Shown piece after piece: positions 46,689 through 56,677 of a DNA stretch of 63,498 nucleotides. The notes under the pieces were generated by a model. The model searched no databases and was not told where the DNA came from. It was given only the letters and a program-made list of their open reading frames with translations. Positions within the stretch are counted from its first letter, which is position 1. Every line of letters starts with the position of its first letter. The DNA comes from a virus, in the IMG/VR virus record IMGVR_UViG_3300025430_000019, positions 1 to 63,498 of that record, one strand, 5' to 3'. The translations under genes and the position numbers were made by a program.

Positions 46689-49600
46689 ATTCTTCATTTG
46701 CATAATTACGCCATCCTTCAAGTTGGGGTATCATTCTTTTATCTATACCCATACCACCTGTGATGTTAGAAAGCGCTCTATTTTTATAGCGAGTTTTAAT
46801 AGAATTTGTTAACGCATCTGGTGTAATGGCTTTGCCCGGATTAGTTTGGCTGAAATGCACGATCTTAGCAATGACTTTATCCATCATATATGTATCACCA
46901 GAATCTAAAGCAATAAAGAAGGCATTTAACAAATCATTATGTCTAGCAATAATTTCTTGTTCTGCATTTTTCATTTCAATATTTGCTTTTTGTGCTTGCG
47001 CGATTTTATCGGGCGTAAAACCAAGCATCTGTGCCAAAGCAAGGCGAGCAGGAACTTCTTCCATTAAAGTGTCACCTTTCATAGTAAGAGCTTGACCTTC
47101 TGAAAGATAGCGTAATCCAGTCATGACGTTTTTAATAGCAGATGGCATAGCGGTTTCAATAGCACGTTCTGTATGGCCTTGATTAAAACGATCTAATGCT
47201 TCAGCATAAGTTACTAACGCGCCAGCAGATGGGCCAAGCAAACTCATCATAGTATTTTGTAACGTAGTAAGGTCATCCTTACCTTTACGTACATCTTGGA
47301 ACCATAAGTCAGGTAAATTAGTGCTCATACGGTCTGCAAAGTTCAGTCCGCTGACTGTAGACAACGCGCCACGAGATAGTATTTCACCCGTAAACCCACC
47401 TAAATGTTTAAAGCACCAGTTCTTAAACCAATTTTCGGCATCAAACGGTTCGTCTGAATCACCAAATGCTGCATGAAAAGCTGAAGCAATGCCAGAGAAT
47501 ATAAACCAAAATGGTAAACCCGTCATGCCAGATGTAAGAAACGCCATGCCCATCATACCTAAGAACTGATCACGTGCTTCACGTTTAATACTTTCAAGTT
47601 CTTTAATCTTAGCTTTCATCAATTCTTCTTTATGCGGCGAGTTACGCATCTCTCGCTCATATGCAATAAGTTCAGCTTGCATACCATCGCCCAAAGATTT
47701 TTGAAGTGTTCTAAACATTAGCACAGTCATCTGTTGCGGATACATTTTAAATTGCAACAAAATATTACGGTAGTTACCGCGGAAATATCTTGGTTTATTG
47801 GTAGTGTTGTAGTTAAACAAAGTCTTTTTAACTAACGCATCGGCTTCTTGTATGGCTGTTTGGTAAGCTTGTTCTGCGGTATAACGTTGTTTACCATCAT
47901 GAGTTTTAGCATCTAACGCTTTATTATAGGCTAATTCAAATGTTGCCATAAACGTTGTCTCACGCATGTATTTTTCAGATGCGTGAAACGGTAAACTTGC
48001 GTAGTACATTATTTTGTTCCATCGACCAGTGTATTGGTTTGATGGTTTTTCACCGATTTGCGCAGCTTCATGCGATAGCGTAACATCAATAGTTCCGCGT
48101 CTAACGCCGTCTTGGTATACGTCGGCATAAGTCTTACCTATAGAATTACCGTTTTTATCTTTAACATCCATGCCTTCCATATTGGCTCTGGCTAGTGATA
48201 AAAACTCATATCTGCCTGATGTTTCATTTACAAATCCTGTTCCACCAAGCATACGATTAAACTTTGCAAACGCACTCGCTGTATTTTTTAACCCATACCT
48301 AGCATTTGCAGCAGGCGCCCATACGCCTCCAACACCAAGCAAGTTAATCATAAACGATGCTGGCGCAGTTAAGAAGTTTATAAAGCCAAATTGATTTAAC
48401 GCAGTGACAATTCCACTTTGTTTTGGTGGGTTAAGAATAGCAGTCTTAAGGTTTAACTCAAGTTCATGTACGTAATCTCTATACTTTAATGCCTCTCTAG
48501 CAGGCAGGCTTTTTAAACGTACTTGTGCTGAACGAAGGTCGGTGAATAGCTGTGGTAAATGCTCAAACCTAGAACGCTGATATGCCATACGTAAACGAGA
48601 CACTTCAAATGCACGAAGCATATCAATACTTGCACCAGGTATATTTTCACGGTGCATAAACATCTTACGAATACTTTCGTTTGGCATTAGCTCTAAATAC
48701 ATTTGGCCGAGTTGATCTTTAACTTGGTCGCGTAACGCCCCAATAGGGTCAGCTAATACTTTAGCATCTGAGCTACCTAAAATATCTTCCGTAGATTTAT
48801 CAACTAGAGATTTTAAACTTTCTAAATGCGCCCAGTCACTTAAATTACTATTAAGAATTTCGCTGAAATTATTTCCTGCTTGAATATCGCCACTTTCTTC
48901 AACTTGCCTAAGTACTTCTTCATCTGATGTGCCTTTTATAAAAGTACTTTTACCTTTTTCCTTTTTGATTAAGCGCTCTAATTCTTGTTCATAGGCATCA
49001 TCACGAGCACCGGCAGTTTCAAATTGCTGGAAAGTTTTACTTTTGCCTTTGCCTGTTTGCAACCAGAATTCGCCAAAACGTTTAAGCGGAAAGTAAATTT
49101 TAAGCGCGTCTTTAGCTATATTGTTTTTTAACTTAACTAATTCATCGTTAATTTCTTTTTCTGAAAGACCTTCACTTTTTAGTCTAGCATGAGTACGTTC
49201 TGCCTGGATTGCTATGTACTCATCCATACGTCTTTTATAAAAATCACGCACTTCACGATAAATTTTTAACGCTGTTCTACCGTCTTCAGTGCCGTCAACC
49301 ATTTTGTTCCAGGCATCTTTAAACCGTTTATCAACGTTGTGCCAGTTTGCGGCATCGTGTGCAGGGCCAGTAGTATCGGCTTCAATTTGATCAATCGTAG
49401 CATTAAGCATTACTTCATGCAACTGTTGAGCTTTATCAGGATTACTTTGAATTAATTGACTCCAAAGTTTAATTGCAGTATCGCCTTCCGCAAGTATTTT
49501 ATTGCGGGTATAAATCATTGCATCAACTTCTTTAACGTAATCTTTGAACTGTGGGATATTATCTCCAACAAGATCTGATAATTGGTCTAGTGTTAAAGCA

Positions 49601-52600
49601 CCAAGCAAAGCTCTGCGGTATTCTTCACGAACACTAGCTAAGTTAGAAACAAATTTACGTTTATTAACTTTGCTCCAAGGAGTATGGCTTCTTATTAAAT
49701 CTCCAATCGTGCCAAGCATACCTGTACGCTCAGCTGTATTAGCTCTAAATTTACCTTTTTTAGCCGCTATACTTTTTGCTATTTTTGGTTGTTTTTCGTC
49801 TTCAAACTTAGAAGTATTATCTAAAGATATAGAGTTTTGCGGTATAGCTGTACCCGGATTAAATGTATTAACGTTAGTTGTGCTTTCTTCTCTAGCAGAA
49901 AATAGTACATCTGTATTAGCCATAGTTTGGAACAATACATTATCTACACCAATTAATTTAGATATGTATTGAATAAACTTAGACCAAGTAGATTGGTTAG
50001 TTTTGTTTTCAGCATAAAGACTACGAAGTATTTTTTGAAAATCTCTATTGCTAAAAGCTTCAGCTATAAATTCATGTAAATTAAGAAGTCCATACTGTTC
50101 TGCATGTGGAGTTCCTTTAAGTTGTTTAACTGTGTTATGGTACAACGCTACTAAATTGTAATAAGCTCTACGTTGTTCTGGGTTTAACTTTTCAGGGTGC
50201 AACATTAAATCTGATACAGCAGCATGTGTAGACTCGTGCATTAGCACATAATTTGTTGTAACACCGCCATTTAAAGAATTATTAAGGGCAATAGACCCTT
50301 CGTAATAAAACCCAGCTGCAGCTAAAGACCCAACAGCTTCGTCTAATGATTTGTATGCAACTTTCGCTTGTTCCATCAAGCTTTTATTAGGCACTCTAAT
50401 TCTGCCGTCCATTAATCTGTTATAAGCTTCGGCCTTCAACAAAATTGGATTTATACTTGGGTCAAAGTTAGCTTCATTAAAATAACGATCCCATATGTGG
50501 TGGTAGTTAAGTTGCAGATAGGCTTCTACTTGGTTTCGTTGTACAGCCGTATGCGATAAAAAGTTTTCTAATACTTTATTAGTTATGTCATAGCCAATAT
50601 TTACAGTAAAGTTTAACCCAAGTAAACGATCAGCCAATTTGCTAAAGTACTCACCTCCGTAACGCACTATGCCTTTTAATGCGCCTCTAAAATCATTTGA
50701 ACGAATAGCATCATCAACTACTGGATGAACTGTAGCCTCTAACGTATTAATATCAGCATTTTGAACTTTAGGGCTACTAGACTTACTTTTCTTTTCTTTT
50801 TTATCTAAGCCTTTCTTTAGCTGCTGTTCTGTCTTACCCATTGCAATACGTGCTGGGTGGTTAACAGGCAGTTGAGGTTTTAATTCTTGCAGCTTTTTAG
50901 TAACCTCAGCTTTAGCTTCACGATCTATATTTTCGCCCGATCCAATAGCAACCGCTTGGTTAAACAAGTCATGGTATTGTTGAACAATAGGGTTGTTTTG
51001 TAAGTCGGCAGGGAGTTCTTCTATTCTTGGTGTTTGGCTTATGTGGCGAAGCTTTTCTTCTGTGCTTGACATAGGCTCAAGTTTTTTAGCTTCTTGTTCA
51101 GTTTCAACTTGTTCTGGCGTTGGCTCACCAAGTTCTTCTTCGTCTTGCTTACGCTGTTCTTCTTCAAGTTGAGATTGCTCTAATAACTTATCAGCTATTT
51201 CTTCATCAGTTGGTTCTTGATTTTGATTAAGTTCTTGGTCTAATTCATCTTGTAATGCAGCTTGTTCTTCTTCGCTAGGCGTTTCTTTGGTTTGTTCTTG
51301 GTTTGGCACACGAACCATGTAATCTACACGATCTTCAAACCCATTACGTGCATACCAGTCTTTTAGTTGTTCTTGATTAAGTCCGCCTAAAGAAGCATCG
51401 GGCTGCGCCGCAGGTACAAGAACTAAAGTTTTATCGTTAGTATCAGCCCAATTAGTAATTGCGCTTAATAATTTAGTACCCGCACCTTTATTTCTATTAG
51501 CTACATCCATGCCTGTTATCATGGTAGCGCCAATAAGATCATCAGATAAATCATTATCTTCGTCTAGCACTTTAAACCCGGCAGTAGCAAGTGGTTCTTG
51601 CCCTTTTGTAACTGAAGGTAGATACGCTCCTCTATCATTTACTCTAGCTGGTTTGGATTCAAAGGTTTCTTGTTCTTGCGTTTCTTTTGGTTGCAATGCC
51701 CCAACTTGTTCTGTATTTAGTTCAGCAGTGCTTGGTTGCGTTCCTCTTCCAGTTTGATCAGCAGGCTGTTCACTTCCCACCACATTACTTTGGGCATTTG
51801 TTTCAAGTCCTGGCTCAGTTCCTCGTTGGGAAGTAATCCCCTCAGATGTAGGAATGCCTGGCTGAGTAACTCCGGTGTTATCTCCAGTATTTCCTGCTGC
51901 ATTTTGTTCCTCCTGTATTTTATTACGGGCTTCAATATGTTTATCAATGTAATTGCTTAACTCTTCTTTAGTTGGTTCTTTGCCGTACTGTGCAACAAAA
52001 TCAGGTTTAACAATATCAGCAATCTGATTGCGTATTCTATTATTTGCAAGGTATCCTCGTATTCCACCAAGACCCGACATAGGAATGCCTTGTACAAATG
52101 TACCGACAACAGTCTCAATGTACTCCTTCATGGCATCAAGATCGGCGGTATCAAGACCTGCACCGAAACGTTCTGCCCATTGTTGTGCTAGCTCAGGTGG
52201 TATTTCTTTAGCTGTTGAAGCTGCGTATACTTTAGCAACGTCATATAACAAATTTTTACCTGCCGCGTCTAAACCACTTAACGCACCAAGACCAAATCTT
52301 TCTGAAAGAAAATCGGCGCCTGCATGGATTGCCATTGCTGGCGCAAGTTTAGTAAAGTTAAGTTCTTGGGCTATGTCTGCATTAGGATTTTTATTTTGTA
52401 TTTCTTCAATAGCACGGGAACCTGGTTCGCCAACACCGTGGAATGCAGCTTGCGTTGCCATACCAAGCATACTGCCTTTACTAAGCATAAGCTTTTTAGC
52501 GGAGTCAGCTACAAACTTAATGCCAGCTTTTGTGCCTTCTTTTTCAGCAACTTCTTCGGCTAACTTTTTAACACCTTGTTTAACTAATTGTTTTTCAGCA

Positions 52601-53115
52601 ATTCCAGCTAAACCTCCAGGTATTGCGCCAACACCACCAAAGAATGCTCCAAGCCCTGCGCCAACACCCGCTGACAATAAACTTTCACCAGCGTTAGCAA
52701 CACCTTGTCCCACCATATAAGGCAGGTACTCTGTTATAAAACCGTTGACGCTATCATTCCATGCAACTTTAGCTTGTAAAGGTTCTTCTTCTTTTTTAGC
52801 TTCCTCCATACCCTTTAAGCCATTAGCAATCATGTCGTGGCTAAAGTCACCTTCACCTGCTAATTTTTGTATGCCAGCTCCAGTTATAACTTTGGCAGCA
52901 TTCCATAGTTCTTTAGTTTGTGGGGCATAAGCTTTAATACCACGAACAAATGCGCTACTATCATCTTGATCGGCTACGGCTGCAGGGTGAACATTATCAA
53001 CAGTAGGCTTAGTATCCCAAGGAGCAGGACCGGCCATGCCACTTGGGTGTTGTTCCCAAGGCGCAACTTCATCTTCTTTAGTTGCTGCTTGTTCCCACGG
53101 CGCAAGTTGAGCCAT
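46687..53115 (-). CDS. Giant polyvalent virion protein (PLxRFG type)
   Basis: 2142 residues. The N terminus repeats APWE/APWD four times (LAPWEQAA, VAPWEQHP, PAPWDTKP). Residues about 495-610 look like a GNAT acetyltransferase (ANRNKGAGTKLLSAI; LKDWYARNGFEDR). HESTH near 958-962 (YVLMHESTHAAV) is a gluzincin-type HExxH. PLKRFGEF near 1343 is the PLxRFG motif. A hydrophobic segment lies near 1850-1885. It is probably carried in the virion and ejected into the host with DNA. Last gene of the late block; start overlaps the upstream stop (TAATG). Confidence 0.75.
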   Translation of the reverse strand: MAQLAPWEQAATKEDEVAPWEQHPSGMAGPAPWDTKPTVDNVHPAAVADQDDSSAFVRGIKAYAPQTKELWNAAKVITGAGIQKLAGEGDFSHDMIANGLKGMEEAKKEEEPLQAKVAWNDSVNGFITEYLPYMVGQGVANAGESLLSAGVGAGLGAFFGGVGAIPGGLAGIAEKQLVKQGVKKLAEEVAEKEGTKAGIKFVADSAKKLMLSKGSMLGMATQAAFHGVGEPGSRAIEEIQNKNPNADIAQELNFTKLAPAMAIHAGADFLSERFGLGALSGLDAAGKNLLYDVAKVYAASTAKEIPPELAQQWAERFGAGLDTADLDAMKEYIETVVGTFVQGIPMSGLGGIRGYLANNRIRNQIADIVKPDFVAQYGKEPTKEELSNYIDKHIEARNKIQEEQNAAGNTGDNTGVTQPGIPTSEGITSQRGTEPGLETNAQSNVVGSEQPADQTGRGTQPSTAELNTEQVGALQPKETQEQETFESKPARVNDRGAYLPSVTKGQEPLATAGFKVLDEDNDLSDDLIGATMITGMDVANRNKGAGTKLLSAITNWADTNDKTLVLVPAAQPDASLGGLNQEQLKDWYARNGFEDRVDYMVRVPNQEQTKETPSEEEQAALQDELDQELNQNQEPTDEEIADKLLEQSQLEEEQRKQDEEELGEPTPEQVETEQEAKKLEPMSSTEEKLRHISQTPRIEELPADLQNNPIVQQYHDLFNQAVAIGSGENIDREAKAEVTKKLQELKPQLPVNHPARIAMGKTEQQLKKGLDKKEKKSKSSSPKVQNADINTLEATVHPVVDDAIRSNDFRGALKGIVRYGGEYFSKLADRLLGLNFTVNIGYDITNKVLENFLSHTAVQRNQVEAYLQLNYHHIWDRYFNEANFDPSINPILLKAEAYNRLMDGRIRVPNKSLMEQAKVAYKSLDEAVGSLAAAGFYYEGSIALNNSLNGGVTTNYVLMHESTHAAVSDLMLHPEKLNPEQRRAYYNLVALYHNTVKQLKGTPHAEQYGLLNLHEFIAEAFSNRDFQKILRSLYAENKTNQSTWSKFIQYISKLIGVDNVLFQTMANTDVLFSAREESTTNVNTFNPGTAIPQNSISLDNTSKFEDEKQPKIAKSIAAKKGKFRANTAERTGMLGTIGDLIRSHTPWSKVNKRKFVSNLASVREEYRRALLGALTLDQLSDLVGDNIPQFKDYVKEVDAMIYTRNKILAEGDTAIKLWSQLIQSNPDKAQQLHEVMLNATIDQIEADTTGPAHDAANWHNVDKRFKDAWNKMVDGTEDGRTALKIYREVRDFYKRRMDEYIAIQAERTHARLKSEGLSEKEINDELVKLKNNIAKDALKIYFPLKRFGEFWLQTGKGKSKTFQQFETAGARDDAYEQELERLIKKEKGKSTFIKGTSDEEVLRQVEESGDIQAGNNFSEILNSNLSDWAHLESLKSLVDKSTEDILGSSDAKVLADPIGALRDQVKDQLGQMYLELMPNESIRKMFMHRENIPGASIDMLRAFEVSRLRMAYQRSRFEHLPQLFTDLRSAQVRLKSLPAREALKYRDYVHELELNLKTAILNPPKQSGIVTALNQFGFINFLTAPASFMINLLGVGGVWAPAANARYGLKNTASAFAKFNRMLGGTGFVNETSGRYEFLSLARANMEGMDVKDKNGNSIGKTYADVYQDGVRRGTIDVTLSHEAAQIGEKPSNQYTGRWNKIMYYASLPFHASEKYMRETTFMATFELAYNKALDAKTHDGKQRYTAEQAYQTAIQEADALVKKTLFNYNTTNKPRYFRGNYRNILLQFKMYPQQMTVLMFRTLQKSLGDGMQAELIAYEREMRNSPHKEELMKAKIKELESIKREARDQFLGMMGMAFLTSGMTGLPFWFIFSGIASAFHAAFGDSDEPFDAENWFKNWCFKHLGGFTGEILSRGALSTVSGLNFADRMSTNLPDLWFQDVRKGKDDLTTLQNTMMSLLGPSAGALVTYAEALDRFNQGHTERAIETAMPSAIKNVMTGLRYLSEGQALTMKGDTLMEEVPARLALAQMLGFTPDKIAQAQKANIEMKNAEQEIIARHNDLLNAFFIALDSGDTYMMDKVIAKIVHFSQTNPGKAITPDALTNSIKTRYKNRALSNITGGMGIDKRMIPQLEGWRNYANEE

Positions 53116-56100
53116 TATTTAACTTTCCAATTTTCTTGTTTAGATGGATCACCACCTTGGAATACATAAGTTTTACCGTTGTAAGGTTTTTCTGTACCTA
53201 CAAGTATAGATCCAAGCGTTGACTGTGGCGCGGTTGTGTTTGGTGTAGTATAACCTTTTGAAAGTTTTTCAGCTATTTTTTCTTCATATGCACGAATTTT
53301 ATTTACGTCGCCTGTTGCCTTAACTTTACTATATTCTGTATCGTATATAGCAGAGTTAGCTAACCAATCTTTAAATGCGTTACCCCTAGCAATAGCAAGA
53401 CGTGTTTCGTTAGATTCAGCAGTGGGTGTGGTTGCAGCTGTGTATCTACGTAACGCTTCTTCTTTACTGACATTATTTTTTTCCATAATGTCTTTAATAA
53501 CTTCTTGTTTATTTTTCTCAGGTAAATTCTGACCTTCAAGGCGCATTTGTTCAACTTCTTTAGCGCTAGTACTGCGAGCACCTTCAACTTTTTCATTGCT
53601 TGTTGCACGCATTTGCTCAACTTCTTTAGCGCTTGCAGCATGTTTATCGGCAACTTTAAGGTCAATATCGCCTTTCATCTTAGTTGCTTTTAAGTTAGCC
53701 GCAATTTCTGAAGCTTTATCGTAATGTTGAGCCGCAAGTGTCCAAAGACCAAGCTCTTCAGCACGTTTACCTTTTTCAATTTCAGCCTGACCTTTAAGCG
53801 CCTCCATTTTCATTGCTTGCATTTTGTCTTGTAAATTAGCTTCGCTACTTGCAAAGTCTCCCATTGCCGCAGCAATACCAGCACCGACTGGCCCACGGAA
53901 GTTTGCGAGCTTGCCAAAAGTTTGAGCAGCGTTAAGGTTGCGCATAATATATGCTTGCTTATCCATACCTAGTACTTGATCTTCATAAGCTTTATTAAGC
54001 GCATCCATTTTCTTATATGAATCCGGACCAAGCCCAATAGCTTTCTTCAAATCATCTGTATAAGACTTAACATCTGTGCCATAGTTCTTCGGCATAAAGT
54101 CGTTACTTTCTGCAGCTTCATCAAGTTTCTTAACGGCTTTGTCTTCGTCTTTAGCAAGAGTTTTAGCAGTGGCTGTTTCCTTAGCCAAAACAGTTTGTTT
54201 AAGTTTTTCTTTTGGTGCGGCAGCTGCAACTGCTTTAGCTTCGGCAGCTTTAGCTTCTGGTGTTCCTGCTAAGCCTGCAGCAGATACGGGTATAACTCCG
54301 CTTCTACCTGGATACTGTGTTGGATTATTGTTTGGCCCTTGTGGCGCACCAAGTCCAGGGCCGCCAGGTGTTTGAACTGGCGCCGTAGCTTGTGGGTTCA
54401 TTACCGATGCAGATTGGTTTTGTAACGCCATACCTTGTTCTGGAGTTAATTGCCTTACTCCAAGCCCAGCATTTGGCGCAGTGGTATCAACCGGTCTCGA
54501 TGTAGGAGCAGCTTGGGCTATTCCTCCAGGAGTGGGGGTTTGAGGTTGTTGAGCACTATCGATGCTGTTACCTACATAACTTAAAATTTTATCGCCAGAA
54601 CCTTTACCCATTGCTTGATCCGCTTGTTCACGAATTGCATTTTGATATGATTGAGCTGCATTAGTAAATGCAGTAGCCTTAGCTGTATCTCCGGCTTGAA
54701 ATGCACTTAGTTGTTGAGCTTTTACATCAGCTAGATTTTGAATTAATGGTGCGAATTGAGCAGTTGACGCTGGGTTATCTTTCATTAACTGGGCACCTGC
54801 CGCTATAGGTGGTGTCGTATTGCTAGACGTAAAAGGCGTAATAGCCCGCATTAAATCCCCACCTTCATATCTTGGTACACCGCCCTCGGCTAAAGCAACA
54901 ATGCCCCCGCTAGGAGCCGCACCGCCCATATTTGTAGGTGCAAGTGGTATACCTGCTTTCTCTTGAATTAAACGTTTAAGCTCTGGGCTTTTTGTTTGTG
55001 AAGCATATTTAGCTAATGCAGATGGATCTGTTGCTGCTATATCTTCAAGCTCATTATTTAAACTTGCAAGTACACCTGCATAATGCCGTGGCACGGCTTC
55101 GGTAATACCGCCTTTTTTCTTACTCTGTGGGTTTAGTGAATTATATATAGACGCAGCAGCACCACCGGCACCAACGCCTTGTAATATTGAATTAGGCGCT
55201 GCTTGATATTGATTAGTTGTAGTTGACTGCATTGGTAAACCATGCAGCATATTGGACATCATGCCCAATTCCATTAACGGATATTGTTGTGCATTACTGT
55301 AATTTTGAATAGCTTGGTTAATTACTTGCTGTTGGTTAGCTTGTTGTAATTGACCTTGCTGTGCTTGTGTACCAAGTATGCTTTGTTGTGCGGCAAGATT
55401 TTGCCCACCGATATTAGCAAGTTGATTAGCGCCTTGCATAGCTTGATTAGTGGCACCGAGACCAGCTTGTAAACCTTGTAATTGAAATGCGTCGTTTTGA
55501 TTGTATTGATTTTGAGCTGCGCCAAATGCGTTGTTATACGCATTGCCAATCATTTGTTGTTGCGCAAGGTTTTGGTTTTGTGAATTTAAAGCGTTCATTA
55601 CCGCTTCACGGCTTCCGCCAAAAGCGCCAGCATGTGTAGCATTACCTTGCTCTTGTGCACCTTGCATACCGTACTGCTGATTCAACAACTGTAGGGATGG
55701 ATTAAGCGCACTTGTGATATACGGATTCATATATCCGCCAACTTGCTGCTGGAAGTTTTGTGGGGTAGCAGAATTAGCAAGCTGATTCATCTGATTGGCA
55801 TAGCCCATAGACTGACCAATACCCATTCCAGTAACATCTTCTGCTTGACCATATTGGCCAGGCGTCTGTAAGTTTGCTGCCGATGATTGTGCTTGTTGTT
55901 GAAGTGGGCTAAACCCTGCTACTGCAGCTTGAGCAGCTTGTGTCGGCGTGGCTGGAGTTCCGTCAGGGTTTGTTGAACCGTATGCTTGATATGGTTGAAA
56001 ACCATTAATGTTATAAATTTGGTTTCCGTTAGAATCTGTACCGCCAGGCGTAGTTTGGAACAATTGTTGCTGCGTTGCTCCCAGCATTGTTTCTACATAT

Positions 56101-56267
56101 GGTTGAGCATATGATGGGATATTAGATGTATTTGTCGTAGACGTTGTATTTGTCGGTTGGCTTCCGCCGCCTTGAGGTATGATACCTCCGCCTGCTTTAC
56201 GTATAAAAGCACGGTCAGGTAAATCTGGAATACCTAACAAAGCCATTGAACTATTATTAAATCTCAT
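53115..56267 (-). CDS. Internal virion/ejection protein candidate
   Basis: 1050 residues. Residues 1-360 are Gln/Asn/Gly-rich with IPSYAQPYVETMLGATQQQLFQ and FSPLQQQAQ patterns typical of phage internal virion proteins. The middle is low-complexity (PTPGGIAQAAPTSRPVD). From about 700 it is a long charged coiled coil (KLKQTVLAKETATAKTLAKDEDKAVKKLDEAAES; KEVEQMRATSNEKVEGARSTSAKEVEQMRLEG). Likely ejected with the DNA, or part of a transient tunnel. Located between a second ejection candidate and the giant protein. Confidence 0.6.
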   Translation of the reverse strand: MRFNNSSMALLGIPDLPDRAFIRKAGGGIIPQGGGSQPTNTTSTTNTSNIPSYAQPYVETMLGATQQQLFQTTPGGTDSNGNQIYNINGFQPYQAYGSTNPDGTPATPTQAAQAAVAGFSPLQQQAQSSAANLQTPGQYGQAEDVTGMGIGQSMGYANQMNQLANSATPQNFQQQVGGYMNPYITSALNPSLQLLNQQYGMQGAQEQGNATHAGAFGGSREAVMNALNSQNQNLAQQQMIGNAYNNAFGAAQNQYNQNDAFQLQGLQAGLGATNQAMQGANQLANIGGQNLAAQQSILGTQAQQGQLQQANQQQVINQAIQNYSNAQQYPLMELGMMSNMLHGLPMQSTTTNQYQAAPNSILQGVGAGGAAASIYNSLNPQSKKKGGITEAVPRHYAGVLASLNNELEDIAATDPSALAKYASQTKSPELKRLIQEKAGIPLAPTNMGGAAPSGGIVALAEGGVPRYEGGDLMRAITPFTSSNTTPPIAAGAQLMKDNPASTAQFAPLIQNLADVKAQQLSAFQAGDTAKATAFTNAAQSYQNAIREQADQAMGKGSGDKILSYVGNSIDSAQQPQTPTPGGIAQAAPTSRPVDTTAPNAGLGVRQLTPEQGMALQNQSASVMNPQATAPVQTPGGPGLGAPQGPNNNPTQYPGRSGVIPVSAAGLAGTPEAKAAEAKAVAAAAPKEKLKQTVLAKETATAKTLAKDEDKAVKKLDEAAESNDFMPKNYGTDVKSYTDDLKKAIGLGPDSYKKMDALNKAYEDQVLGMDKQAYIMRNLNAAQTFGKLANFRGPVGAGIAAAMGDFASSEANLQDKMQAMKMEALKGQAEIEKGKRAEELGLWTLAAQHYDKASEIAANLKATKMKGDIDLKVADKHAASAKEVEQMRATSNEKVEGARSTSAKEVEQMRLEGQNLPEKNKQEVIKDIMEKNNVSKEEALRRYTAATTPTAESNETRLAIARGNAFKDWLANSAIYDTEYSKVKATGDVNKIRAYEEKIAEKLSKGYTTPNTTAPQSTLGSILVGTEKPYNGKTYVFQGGDPSKQENWKVK

Positions 56268-56677
56268 ATCTTTGCCTCTACAGTTATATAGCGTTCAGTT
56301 AATCCGTAACGTTTCCACAACCGAACAACGGATGGACGGGAAGCGCCTTGAATTTTTGTTGCACCTAAATTTTTTAAAATTACTTTTAGTTGGGCAAAGG
56401 TATCTTGGTTTGTAATTAGTTTGCCACCCATTGTAGTTATGAAAGCATTACGATCATTTGGACCGTTATTAAACTGAACAGTTGCAGCACCATGAATAGT
56501 GCCGGTTTCATCGACGGCTACTAATAAAATCCACTGCCCAGTATTAACATACATTTTAACTTGATCTAACGTATAGTCGTCCCCAGCATGTTTTCTTGCA
56601 GACTCAATAAACCCCTCAACTTTTGGCCAAAATTGAGCTGCAAAATTGCTGTTAACGTACTGTATAGTTAGAGTCAT
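56264..56677 (-). CDS. GNAT-like acetyltransferase
   Basis: 137 residues. The core WILLVAVDETGTIHGAATVQF...NAFITTMGGKLITNQDTFAQLKVILKNLGATKIQGASRPSVVRLWKRYGLTERYITVEAKI has the GNAT topology and a terminal WKRYGLTERY strand, as in small phage N-acetyltransferases next to structural genes. The classical acetyl-CoA loop Q/RxxGxG/A is not evident. Overlaps both neighbouring genes by four bases. Confidence 0.65.
   Translation of the reverse strand: MTLTIQYVNSNFAAQFWPKVEGFIESARKHAGDDYTLDQVKMYVNTGQWILLVAVDETGTIHGAATVQFNNGPNDRNAFITTMGGKLITNQDTFAQLKVILKNLGATKIQGASRPSVVRLWKRYGLTERYITVEAKI

Noticed and set aside
52028-52720. 230-codon plus-strand open frame
   Set aside because: Antisense shadow of the 2142-residue gene with no ribosome site or recognisable motif.
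46687-53115. N4-type virion RNA polymerase
   Set aside because: Considered because of size and virion context and the hairpin-like dyads, but no RNA polymerase motifs were recognised.
52028-53115. Prophage integration module
   Set aside because: No integrase, excisionase or attachment-like core was recognised anywhere in the window; a virulent life style is more likely.
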